Source: RYN-230 sp963834515
GTDB taxonomy: Bacteria > Actinomycetota > Actinomycetes > Streptosporangiales > Streptosporangiaceae
Length of the DNA: 64,000 nt
NCBI GenBank assembly: GCA_963834515.1
Contig: CAWICB010000007.1
Location: 930,001 to 994,000, forward strand
Direction: 5' to 3'
The position numbers and the translations under genes are program-made. The notes beneath the pieces were generated by a model. That model ran no database searches. It saw nothing but the letters and a program-made list of their open reading frames with translations, and had not been told where the DNA came from. Positions within the stretch are counted from its first letter, which is position 1. Every line of letters starts with the position of its first letter. Below are positions 45,785-52,816 of this stretch, one piece after another.

Positions 45785-46178
45785 GGAGGAGCTGAACCTG
45801 CGGGCGGGCCAGGCACTCGCCGCGCGGACCGGCGCCGAGCTGGCCGCGCTCACCGCCGACCTCCCCGCCGCGCAGAGCGGGACCCGGCCGGCGGGCCGGC
45901 CCGCACGGGCGCGGTCCCGGCAGCCGGCGGACAGGGCAGTCGCGTGGTGCGCATGGGGGCTCGTCACGCCCGTCCTTTTCGCGCTCGCTGTTACGCTTAT
46001 TCCTGACCCCACCCCTGCCAATAACGAGCCCATCGGGAAAATTGTCTTCCTGCTCATCCTCGTCTATTTCGTCTCCTGGCTGGTAATCGGGGCGCAGATG
46101 CTCGCCACCTGGTACCAGCAACGCTCCCGCCCGAGCCGGCCGGCATCTGACGGAGCCGAATCCGCCCGCTGCGAGTAA
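45711..46178 (+). CDS. DUF1707 (SHOCT-like) membrane protein
   Basis: 155 residues. N-terminal DUF1707 helix pair: SDTDRDQAVSTLTAAFAQGRLTREELNLRAGQALAARTGAELAALTADLP. Two TM helices follow (WGLVTPVLFALAVTLIP; IVFLLILVYFVSWLVIGA). It occurs in many actinomycete membrane proteins, perhaps as an interaction motif. Third gene of the padR operon. Confidence 0.8.
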   Translation: MASDTDRDQAVSTLTAAFAQGRLTREELNLRAGQALAARTGAELAALTADLPAAQSGTRPAGRPARARSRQPADRAVAWCAWGLVTPVLFALAVTLIPDPTPANNEPIGKIVFLLILVYFVSWLVIGAQMLATWYQQRSRPSRPASDGAESARCE

Positions 46179-46638
46179 ATGAAAGCCGCGAGAGCGCCTC
46201 GGCACCGCCTGGCCCGCATGCACGGCACCCGGCGGTACCGCAGGCTCGCGCTGCTGCCGGTACCAGCCGGGACCCGGTCCCGGCCGTGTCGCGGCCCGCA
46301 GCGGGGAGCTGCCTGCCGGACACTGCTCGGGCGGTAGCCCGTCGGCGGTGCTACCGGGCTCCGGGCATCCGGGCAGGCTGACGTTATCTGCGGGGGCGGG
46401 CCCTGGCAGCAAACCGGGCCGCCAGGTGCCGGGGGCCTCCCGGCGACCCGGGCAGCGCGGCAACCGGACCCGCGGCCCCTCCTTCACCGGCGACTCGAAG
46501 AACAGGCCGTCTTGGCCGAGGCGGCGTGCCGCACGTGGGCCTGGAGCTTGGCCGTGATCCGCAAGCTCAGCTCGAACAGCCCGTACTTTAATTAACGGGT
46601 AAGCGGCAGACGCTGCAGCCCGGGCAGGAGGCATCCCG
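46179..46638. other. Intergenic region between the DUF1707 and small membrane-protein genes
   Basis: About 460 bp with no recognisable coding gene. It is GC-rich and has several short open frames without homology. TTTAATTAACG near 46590 may belong to the next promoter. GGAGG precedes the following gene. Confidence 0.4.
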
Positions 46639-46941
46639 ATGCACGCACCCGACGACAGCACCGCTCCGGAAGGCTTGCGCGGGTGGTGGGCATCTCCCCC
46701 GCGATCCGGCCCGCGACGCATCATCTCGCCCTGGGAGTACCGCCACCTCCGTGGCTGGGCAGGTGTGCGCATGGCCAGTGCGGCCGCCCTGGCCGGCCTG
46801 GGCGCCGTTACGCTCTCGTTCGGGGGGAACGACCGGAAGACGTACGGATGGACGATGGTGTTCGTGGCCGCGGCGGCGGTGCAGTTCTCGTTCGCCTACT
46901 GGGAGCTGACCATCGCTCGCTCCGGGCCTGCCCGAAGCTGA
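46639..46941 (+). CDS. Small two-TM membrane protein
   Basis: 100 residues. Cytosolic N-terminal arm, then two hydrophobic segments (MASAAALAGLGAVTLSF; WTMVFVAAAAVQFSFAYWELTI). ATG at 46639 follows GGAGG with good spacing. It resembles small actinobacterial hypothetical proteins. Function unknown. Confidence 0.65.
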   Translation: MHAPDDSTAPEGLRGWWASPPRSGPRRIISPWEYRHLRGWAGVRMASAAALAGLGAVTLSFGGNDRKTYGWTMVFVAAAAVQFSFAYWELTIARSGPARS

Positions 46942-47039
46942 GCCTGGCCACACGCCAGCCGGGACGACGACGCCGAACTCGCAGACCTTCCCGTGCTGGT
47001 CGCCCGGGACACGCCGGGGCACTTCACCTTGCAGCGCTG

Positions 47040-47480
47040 CCGTGAGGCCCGGCGCCCCCCCGGCTGGCTGCGCTCGCCGGGGACCGGGCGCGGACCGGGT
47101 TCCGGATGCCCGATGAGCCGGACGAACTCCCGGCCGCCCACGATGCCGTGGTGGCCCGGCCATCTTCAGCACCGACCATCGCCGCCCGCTCGTCGAGGGA
47201 TGCGCTGGCCCGGCACGTGGCGTTCGGTACCAGTCTGGCGGGCGGGAGGGGACCGACGGTGGATGCTTCGGCACGCGGGCAGCGGGTCGCGCGGGCGCGC
47301 CGCCGCCGTGGCCTGTCCCAGGCGGGCGCGGGCCGGGTTAGCTGGGCGGTCAGAAAGCTGGCTGTCCCAGGCCGGGCGCGGCCTGCGCCAGGCGGACAGC
47401 CACAGCGTCCTGGTCTCCCTCGCCGACATCCTTCACGCCGACGTCAGGGGCCCCGGCGCTGTGGAAACGTGTCACGCGCT
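47040..47480 (+). pseudogene. Decayed duplicate of the flavoprotein/XRE gene pair
   Basis: CCGGGTTCCGGATGCCCGAT-type sequence here matches the flavoprotein gene (GFRMPDEPDELPA) at 37450, then jumps to RDALARHVAFGTSL and on to the XRE start VDASARGQRVARARRRRGLSQAG, then the HTH end DSHSVLVSLADILH. Frame shifts and a large deletion separate these parts. The order equals 37.4-38.0 kb, so it is a shrunken copy of that segment. Confidence 0.75.
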
Positions 47481-47554
47481 GGTGTTCTCGGCGAAGACCT
47501 CCAGGCCGACCGGGCAGGAGCCAAATGCGCAGGCGGCGCCGGCGTAGGCCTCTC

Positions 47555-47901
47555 GGTGGAGGCGGCGCGGTTCGATGCTGAGCGGTTCGCGGCGTTCGAG
47601 TGGGCGTCTCCGTGCTGACGCTGGGGAACTGCGGCTAGGTGTGCTGCAGGCTCATGACCCGGAGACCTCCGCCCGGCGGCTGTCGGCGTACCAGCTGGCT
47701 CAGCGCTTCGAGCCGCTTGCGGTCGATGAGGCAGTCTCCGACGCCTGGGCACTGCTGGTCTCCAGGTTGCGCGCCGGGGGACGTAAAGCACCCATCAACG
47801 ACGGCTGGATCGCCGCCACCGCGATCGCGCACGGCGTCCCGATCGCGACCGAGGACTCCGGCTATGACGCCATGCCCGGGGTCGAAGTCATCAAGATCTG
47901 A
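47555..47901 (+). pseudogene. Decayed duplicate of vapC
   Basis: Reads ARFDAERFAAFEWAS, then after a frame shift GELRLGVLQAHDPETSARRLSAYQLAQRFEPLAVDEAVSDAWALLVSRLRAGGRKAPINDGWIAATAIAHGVPIATEDSGYDAMPGVEVIKI, closely matching the vapC gene at 40766. The first catalytic Asp region and the antitoxin are missing, and NDSW has become NDGW. It directly follows the decayed flavoprotein/XRE copy. Confidence 0.8.
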
Positions 47902-47979
47902 TGCTGGCACGCTGGCACGGCAAGCCCCGAAGTGAACAAAGCAGCAGCCGGGGCAGGCCGGCCAGCCACTCTGCCGGGC

Positions 47980-48519
47980 TCATGGCTGCGATGGCGATTG
48001 CCCCGCCAGCCTCGCCTGCTCCAGCTCGGTGATCTGGCGGTCGCGGCTGGCGCCGAGCTTCATGTTCTCGATCTTGTCGTGCAGCTTGAGGATCGCGTCG
48101 AGCAGCATCTCCGGCCGTGGCGGGCAGCCCGGCAGGTAAATATCCACCGGCACGATGTGGTCCACGCCCTGCACGATGGCGTAGTTGTTGAACATCCCGC
48201 CGCTGGACGCGCACACGCCCATCGAGATGACCCATCTGGGCTCGGGCATCTGATCGTAGAGCTGCCGCAGCACCGGCCCCATCTTGTGGCTGACCCGGCC
48301 GGCCACGATCATCAGGTCGGCCTGGCGCGGCGTGTTGGACACCCGCTCCATGCCGAACCGGGCCAGGTCGTGCCGCGGGCCGCCAGCCGACACCAGCTCC
48401 ATGGCGCAGCAGGCCAGCCCGAAGAACACCGGCCACGTTGATCGTGCCCGCGCGTATCCCGTGGCCTTCTCCACCGTGGTCAGCAGGAATCCGCTCGGGA
48501 ACTTCTCTTCGAGTCCCAT
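47980..48519 (-). CDS. nuoB: NADH-quinone oxidoreductase subunit B, orphan copy
   Basis: 179 residues, cytosolic/peripheral membrane. The N2 [4Fe-4S] ligands are present: ACCAMEL (tandem Cys), GVCASSGG and YLPGCPPRPE. Other conserved stretches are FGMERVSNTPRQADLMIVAGRVSHKM and NNYAIVQGVDHIVPVDI. It transfers electrons to quinone in complex I, but no other nuo gene is in the window. The ATG at 48519 (MGLEEKFPSG) is the normal start. It is divergent from a LysR gene, so it may be a regulated second copy. Confidence 0.92.
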   Translation of the reverse strand: MGLEEKFPSGFLLTTVEKATGYARARSTWPVFFGLACCAMELVSAGGPRHDLARFGMERVSNTPRQADLMIVAGRVSHKMGPVLRQLYDQMPEPRWVISMGVCASSGGMFNNYAIVQGVDHIVPVDIYLPGCPPRPEMLLDAILKLHDKIENMKLGASRDRQITELEQARLAGQSPSQP

Positions 48520-48610
48520 TCCCCTACTCCAGGCTGCTCTACGCATTACCGGCGGCTGGCCATTCCAGGCTGCCCAGGGCCGCCACGGTGATCAACGGCG
48601 ATGTGTGCAA

Positions 48611-48637
48611 CGATCGGTGCCGTCAGGGCACCGATCG
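48611..48637. promoter_or_regulatory. 11-bp perfect inverted repeat upstream of the LysR gene
   Basis: Arms CGATCGGTGCC and GGCACCGATCG around GTCAG. It ends 9 bp before the lysR start and could form a hairpin over the ribosome site or be an operator. LysR regulators usually bind T-N11-A type sites, so hairpin control is as likely. Confidence 0.6.
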
Positions 48638-48646
48638 GAGCCGGCC

Positions 48647-49528
48647 ATGGACATGCAGCAGGTGGAGGCGTTCCTGGCCGTCGCTGATGAACTGCACTTC
48701 GGCCGGGCAGCCGGCCGGCTTGTCCAGTCGCGGCCACGGGTGAGCAAGCTGATCGCGTCGCTGGAACGCGAAGTCGGCGGCGCGCTGTTCGACCGCACCA
48801 GCCGGCGCGTGCGCCTGACGCCGCTGGGCACCCGGTTCCGTGACCAGCTGCGGCCCGGCTACGCCCAGATGCAGGCCGCCCTGGCCGATGCCCGCGCCGC
48901 GGCAACCCAGGCATCGGGGGTACTGCGCGTCGGGTTCACCGTCACCACGGGCGGGGAGGCGCTAACCCGGCTGGTGACCGTGTTCGGGTCAGCACATCCC
49001 GGCTGCCAGGTGATCCTCAAGGAGGTCGGTATCGGCGACCCGTACGGGCCGCTGCGCCGGGACGAGATTGACGTGCTCGTCAACTGGCTGGCCGTTGACG
49101 AGCCAGATCTCACGGCAGGCCCGGTGATCGACCGCTGCGACCGGGCCCTGGCCGTGGCCGCCGGCCACTCACTGGCAGCCGGCCCGCCGGTCACCGCCGA
49201 GGACCTTGCCGACCTGGAGATGGCCTGGATACCGCCGTCCCTGCCCACCGCTCTGTACGACGCCCTGCTCCCGCCGCGGACCCCCGCGGGCAAGCCAATC
49301 CGCCGCACGCACGAGGTTCAGGGCCTGCACCACACCCTCGCGCTGGTCGCGAGCGGCCGGATGGTCCATCTCACCGTGGCCTCCCTGCCGCTCGCGCAGC
49401 GGGCCGACATCACCCTCATTCCCATCACCGGCCTGCCGCCGCTCCCGCTCGGGCTGATCTGGTGCACCACCCACGAGAACGCCCGCATCCGCGCGCTCGC
49501 CCGGACAGCATCAAGCCTCCGGGGCTGA
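48647..49528 (+). CDS. LysR-family transcriptional regulator
   Basis: 293 residues. HTH: QQVEAFLAVADELHFGRAAGRLVQSRPRVSKLIASLEREVGGALFDRTSRRVRLTPLG, followed by the periplasmic-binding-like effector domain (LRVGFTVTTGGEALTRLVTVF onwards). The ligand is unknown. It is divergent from nuoB with a 127-bp gap, so it may control that gene and its own. Confidence 0.9.
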   Translation: MDMQQVEAFLAVADELHFGRAAGRLVQSRPRVSKLIASLEREVGGALFDRTSRRVRLTPLGTRFRDQLRPGYAQMQAALADARAAATQASGVLRVGFTVTTGGEALTRLVTVFGSAHPGCQVILKEVGIGDPYGPLRRDEIDVLVNWLAVDEPDLTAGPVIDRCDRALAVAAGHSLAAGPPVTAEDLADLEMAWIPPSLPTALYDALLPPRTPAGKPIRRTHEVQGLHHTLALVASGRMVHLTVASLPLAQRADITLIPITGLPPLPLGLIWCTTHENARIRALARTASSLRG

Positions 49529-49741
49529 CGGCACCTCCACGAAGACGCCCGGCTTCATAACGTCGGCGGGCAGGCTCGCGATCGGGCCGACGACAGAACC
49601 TTGTACCGGCCCAGTGACCGTCAGCGCCGCCTCAACCAGGTCGAGGGCATGCTCCCGTGAACTTGCCCAGGCCATGAAGTGCCGCCCGCCGGCCACGGAT
49701 TTGACGGTGCCGTAAAACAGGTGGAGCTTGCGCTTGCCCAT
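49511..49741 (-). CDS. Small conserved hypothetical protein
   Basis: 76 residues: MGKRKLHLFYGTVKSVAGGRHFMAWASSREHALDLVEAALTVTGPVQGSVVGPIASLPADVMKPGVFVEVPSA. Compact alpha/beta sequence with no known motif. ATG at 49741 is chosen since the compact domain starts there. It overlaps the end of the convergent lysR gene by 18 bp. Confidence 0.5.
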   Translation of the reverse strand: MGKRKLHLFYGTVKSVAGGRHFMAWASSREHALDLVEAALTVTGPVQGSVVGPIASLPADVMKPGVFVEVPSAPEA

Positions 49742-49870
49742 GCCATTCCCTCGATCAGGCCGCGTGCTGGTGGGCGTCGTGGTCCTGGCGCTCGCTGACC
49801 CACGCCACGCTACAGGTCCCATAGCGGGGCTTGCCCCGGGTGACCGCAGGACTGCAGGCTGGCGGCTGGG

Positions 49871-50506
49871 TCAGCTGCCGTCCAGGCCGAGCCTGCGGCG
49901 CACGACCTGCCGGGCCAGGTCCAAGACGGCGGCATCATCGTGCAGCACGAAGTTGGCGTCGGTGGCCAGGATGATGCCGTTCAGCTCGAACGCGAGCCGC
50001 TGAGGGTCCTCATCTGAGGGGAGCTCCCCCTGCTCGATCGCGGTGGCCGCGAAGCCCTTGATCAGTTCCACGAACGCGGACTGGAATCCGGCGACCGCCT
50101 CCTTGACCGGGCCGGGACGGGTGCCCATTTCCAGTGCGGCGCCGGCGAAGAAACAGCCGCCGGGGAAGGTGCGCCGCCGCAGGTGCTCGAAGAACGCCTC
50201 GCACACCGCCGCGAGCTGGGCCAGGCCGGCCGGGGCGGCCAGGGCGGGCTGCACGACTTCGTCGGCGAAGATCCGTCCTGCCTCTTGCACGGTGGCCAGC
50301 TGGAGTTCCTGCTTGGAGCCGAAGTGCGCGTAGAGACCGCTCTTGCTCATGCCGATCGCCGCGGCCAGGTTCCCGATCGACAGGCCCTCCAGGCCGTCCA
50401 CGGTGGCCAGTGACGCAGCCTCGCGCAAGATCGCGGCCCGGGTGCGTTCCCCGTCCGCCCGGGGCTGCCGCCCCCGGGTGCGAGGGCTCGTGCCACGTTC
50501 CGTCAT
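49871..50506 (-). CDS. TetR-family regulator
   Basis: 211 residues. HTH: TRAAILREAASLATVDGLEGLSIGNLAAAIGMSKSGLYAHFGSKQELQLATV, with a C-terminal TetR_C-type ligand domain (AVCEAFFEHLRRRTFPGGCFFAGAALEMG). ATG at 50506 directly follows the operator-rich region. It is divergent from a DsrE gene and most likely represses it. Confidence 0.9.
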   Translation of the reverse strand: MTERGTSPRTRGRQPRADGERTRAAILREAASLATVDGLEGLSIGNLAAAIGMSKSGLYAHFGSKQELQLATVQEAGRIFADEVVQPALAAPAGLAQLAAVCEAFFEHLRRRTFPGGCFFAGAALEMGTRPGPVKEAVAGFQSAFVELIKGFAATAIEQGELPSDEDPQRLAFELNGIILATDANFVLHDDAAVLDLARQVVRRRLGLDGS

Positions 50507-50516
50507 CTTGACAAGA

Positions 50517-50562
50517 TAGCACGACCGGTCGTACTTTCCATTTAGCGCGAACGATCGTGCTA
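50517..50562. promoter_or_regulatory. Two TetR-type palindromes
   Basis: TAGCACGACCGGTCGTACT (50517-50535), holding the perfect 12-mer ACGACCGGTCGT, and TAGCGCGAACGATCGTGCTA (50543-50562). Both share the TAGCACGA half-site of TetR regulators. They lie between the TetR and DsrE genes, 26 bp centre to centre. Confidence 0.75.
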
Positions 50563-50584
50563 AGTGCCGGGAGGGGGTCTGGCT

Positions 50585-50668
50585 ATGGTCACCGGCTACC
50601 TGTCCCTGACCAGCGACCGGATCGTGGCCGCTGACCTGATCTGCTCTGGATTTCACCCCGTCACGTAA
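50585..50668 (+). CDS. Possible 27-residue leader peptide
   Basis: MVTGYLSLTSDRIVAADLICSGFHPVT, preceded by GGGAGGGGG 8 bp upstream, ends 18 bp before the DsrE gene. The size and site would fit a small leader ORF. There is no homology and it may be chance. Confidence 0.3.
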   Translation: MVTGYLSLTSDRIVAADLICSGFHPVT

Positions 50669-50686
50669 CTGAATGGGAGGCATGCC

Positions 50687-51052
50687 ATGGCCGGCAAGGC
50701 AGTGATCAGTCTCACCACCGGTATGGAAGACCCGGAGAAAGTGACCGTAGCGTTCCTGGTCGCGGTCGGCGCCGCCGAATCGGGCCGGCCGACCCTGATG
50801 TTCCAGGCTAAGGAAGCCGTCCGGCTCGCCCTCGAAGGAGTGGCCGCGGGCACCGCGTGCGAAGGCTGCCCGCCGCTGCCGGACCTGCTAACCCGGTATG
50901 CGAAAGCGGGCGGGCGGTTCATGGTCTGCCCAGTCTGCTTCAACGCCAAGCACCTGGACCAAGGCGGCCTGCTGCCCAACGCCGAGCTGGCCGGAAGTGT
51001 CCAGCTATGGGAATGGATCGGCGACGAGGCAGCGACCACCTTCAGCTACTGA
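50687..51052 (+). CDS. DsrE-family protein
   Basis: 121 residues of the DsrE/F/TusD fold: VISLTTGMEDPEKVTVAFLVAVGAAESGRPTLMFQAKEAVRLAL. Cysteines in EGCPPLPDLL and MVCPVCFNAK are candidates for sulfur transfer. ATG at 50687 follows GGGAGG. Divergent TetR gene and its twin operators suggest induction by an electrophile or sulfur species. Confidence 0.85.
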   Translation: MAGKAVISLTTGMEDPEKVTVAFLVAVGAAESGRPTLMFQAKEAVRLALEGVAAGTACEGCPPLPDLLTRYAKAGGRFMVCPVCFNAKHLDQGGLLPNAELAGSVQLWEWIGDEAATTFSY

Positions 51053-51091
51053 CAACCACGCTCTGCGAGAGCAGCCGGTCCGGCCTGCCGG

Positions 51092-51577
51092 TCAGCTCGC
51101 CATGCTGGCGAACATGCCGGGCTCATAAGACCCGCCCTTCTGGCGCACGATCACGGCGAGCCGGTTGGCCGCGTTGATCATGGCGACCAGGGCGACCAGC
51201 GTGGCGATCTGGTCGTCGTCATAGTGCTTGCGCACCTGGGCCCAGGTCTCGTCGGACACACCGTGGCTGGCGTCGGCCAGCCGGGTGCCCTCCTCGGTGA
51301 GCGCCAGCGCGGCCCGCTCGGCCTCGGTGAACACGGTGGACTCGCGCCAGGCAGCGACCAGGTTGAGCCGGACCGGCGTTTCACCGGCCGCCGCGGTCTC
51401 CTTGGTGTGGATGTCGACGCACCAGCCGCAGCCGTTGATCTGGCTGGCGCGCAGGCTGACCAGGTTCTGGGTGGCCTTGGGCAGTGGTGACTGCTCGATC
51501 ACCAGGCTGACGTTGTAGATCCGCTTGGCGATCTTGACGCCGATCTGATTGGTGAGCAGGTCGATACGGGGTTCCAT
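51092..51577 (-). CDS. Carboxymuconolactone decarboxylase (AhpD-like) family protein
   Basis: 161 residues, helical bundle with the CMD redox motif NGCGWCVDIHTKE (CxxC and His). Such proteins act as peroxidases with thiols or decarboxylate lactones; they are the usual targets and neighbours of ECF41 sigma factors. The ATG at 51577 is chosen by family length. A motif fitting the ECF41 promoter consensus lies ~65-95 bp upstream. Confidence 0.9.
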   Translation of the reverse strand: MEPRIDLLTNQIGVKIAKRIYNVSLVIEQSPLPKATQNLVSLRASQINGCGWCVDIHTKETAAAGETPVRLNLVAAWRESTVFTEAERAALALTEEGTRLADASHGVSDETWAQVRKHYDDDQIATLVALVAMINAANRLAVIVRQKGGSYEPGMFASMAS

Positions 51578-51643
51578 GACGCCGTCCTCACTCGTGGAGT
51601 CTGTGCCGCGCGCACGTTCGCGTGGCGTCCTTACGAACATGGA

Positions 51644-51670
51644 GACGCCGGCCAGCCGGTGCCTGTGACG
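51644..51670 (-). promoter_or_regulatory. Predicted ECF41 promoter of the CMD gene
   Basis: On the minus strand, CGTCACA (51670-51664) and CGTC (51647-51644) are separated by exactly 16 bp. ECF41 sigma factors recognise TGTCACA-N16-CGTC, so only one position differs. It lies 67 bp before the CMD start. Confidence 0.75.
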
Positions 51671-51705
51671 CCGCGGGCAATGTGACGCGGGGCACCGGCG
51701 GCGGA

Positions 51706-51732
51706 TGTCACAAAGCGGCTGCTACCGGCGTC
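51706..51732 (+). promoter_or_regulatory. Predicted ECF41 promoter of the sigma-factor gene
   Basis: TGTCACA (51706-51712) and CGTC (51729-51732), 16 bp apart, match the ECF41 consensus completely. It is 44 bp before the sigma-factor ATG, so the factor should control itself. Confidence 0.82.
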
Positions 51733-51775
51733 TTATGCGTGTGCACGGCCGGCAGCGAACGGGCAGGAGGCAGCT

Positions 51776-52714
51776 ATGAGCGAGCGCAGCGAGCCAGCAC
51801 CGGACGCAGCCGGGCGGCTCGCTGAAGGCGGCCGCCTGGACTCGGCCACCGAGGCGTTCGTCGCCCACCGCAACCTGCTGTTCACGGTCGCCTACGAGAT
51901 GCTCGGCTCGGCCGCCGACGCCGAAGATGCCCTGCAGGAGACCTGGCTGCGGTGGGCGGGCGTTGATCTCGCCGCGGTGCGGGATCAGCGCGCCTACCTG
52001 GTCCGGATCACCACCCGCCAGGCGCTCAGCCGGCTGCGCACGCTCCGCCGGCGCAAGGAGTCCTACATCGGACCGTGGCTGCCCGAACCGCTGCTCACCG
52101 CGCCCGACGTGGCCGAGGATGCCGAGCTGGCCAACAGCGTCTCGATGGCGATGCTGCTGGTGCTGGAGACGCTCACGCCGACCGAGCGGGCGGTGTTCGT
52201 GCTGCGCGAGGTGTTCGGTCTGGAGTATGCCGAGATCGCCGAAGCCGTGGGCAAGAGCCCGGCCGCGGTCCGCCAGATCGCGCACCGGGCCCGGGCCCAC
52301 GTGGCTGCGCGCCGGCCGCGCGGGGCCGTTTCCGCCGCCGAGACCCGCGGCGCGATCGAGGCGTTCCAGCGGGCCATCGAAACCGGCGATCTGCAGAGCC
52401 TGCTCGACATGCTCGCGCCGGATGTGGTCCTGCTGGGTGACGGTGGCGGAGTCGTGCAGACCGTGGTCCGGCCCATCGTGGGGGCCGGCCGGGTGGCTCG
52501 CTTGCTGTCGGCCGGCCTGCCCAGGATTGGCGGCCAGGTGTCGGCCGAGCCGGTGCAGATCAATGGCTGCCCGGCTCTGATCGTCCGGCTCAACGGGGAA
52601 ATCGACGATGTCGTGGCGGTGCGGATCGACGACGGCCTGATCACCGGGCTCTACGTCGTGCGCAATCCGGAGAAGCTGTCGCGCGTCGAGCGGGAGACCG
52701 CCGTGAGCCGCTGA
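51776..52714 (+). CDS. ECF41-group RNA polymerase sigma factor with SnoaL-like extension
   Basis: 312 residues. Sigma region 2 (EAFVAHRNLLFTVAYEMLGSAADAEDALQETWLRW) and region 4 (TPTERAVFVLREVFGLEYAEIAEAVGKSPAAVRQIAHRAR) are followed by a ~100-residue SnoaL-like domain. ECF41 hallmarks are present: the linker motif GPWLPEPLL, the DGGG motif in LLGDGGGVVQ, and NPEKL near the C-terminus. The extension replaces an anti-sigma factor. It is divergent from the CMD gene and both have matching promoters. Confidence 0.93.
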   Translation: MSERSEPAPDAAGRLAEGGRLDSATEAFVAHRNLLFTVAYEMLGSAADAEDALQETWLRWAGVDLAAVRDQRAYLVRITTRQALSRLRTLRRRKESYIGPWLPEPLLTAPDVAEDAELANSVSMAMLLVLETLTPTERAVFVLREVFGLEYAEIAEAVGKSPAAVRQIAHRARAHVAARRPRGAVSAAETRGAIEAFQRAIETGDLQSLLDMLAPDVVLLGDGGGVVQTVVRPIVGAGRVARLLSAGLPRIGGQVSAEPVQINGCPALIVRLNGEIDDVVAVRIDDGLITGLYVVRNPEKLSRVERETAVSR

Positions 52715-52816
52715 GTCCGCATCGCCGGGCGCGGCGCGTCCGGCCACGGGCGCCCATTCGGCGCCGCCGGTGGTGTCTCCACCAGCAGCACGCAACCAAC
52801 GCTGACTGGAGGAGAC

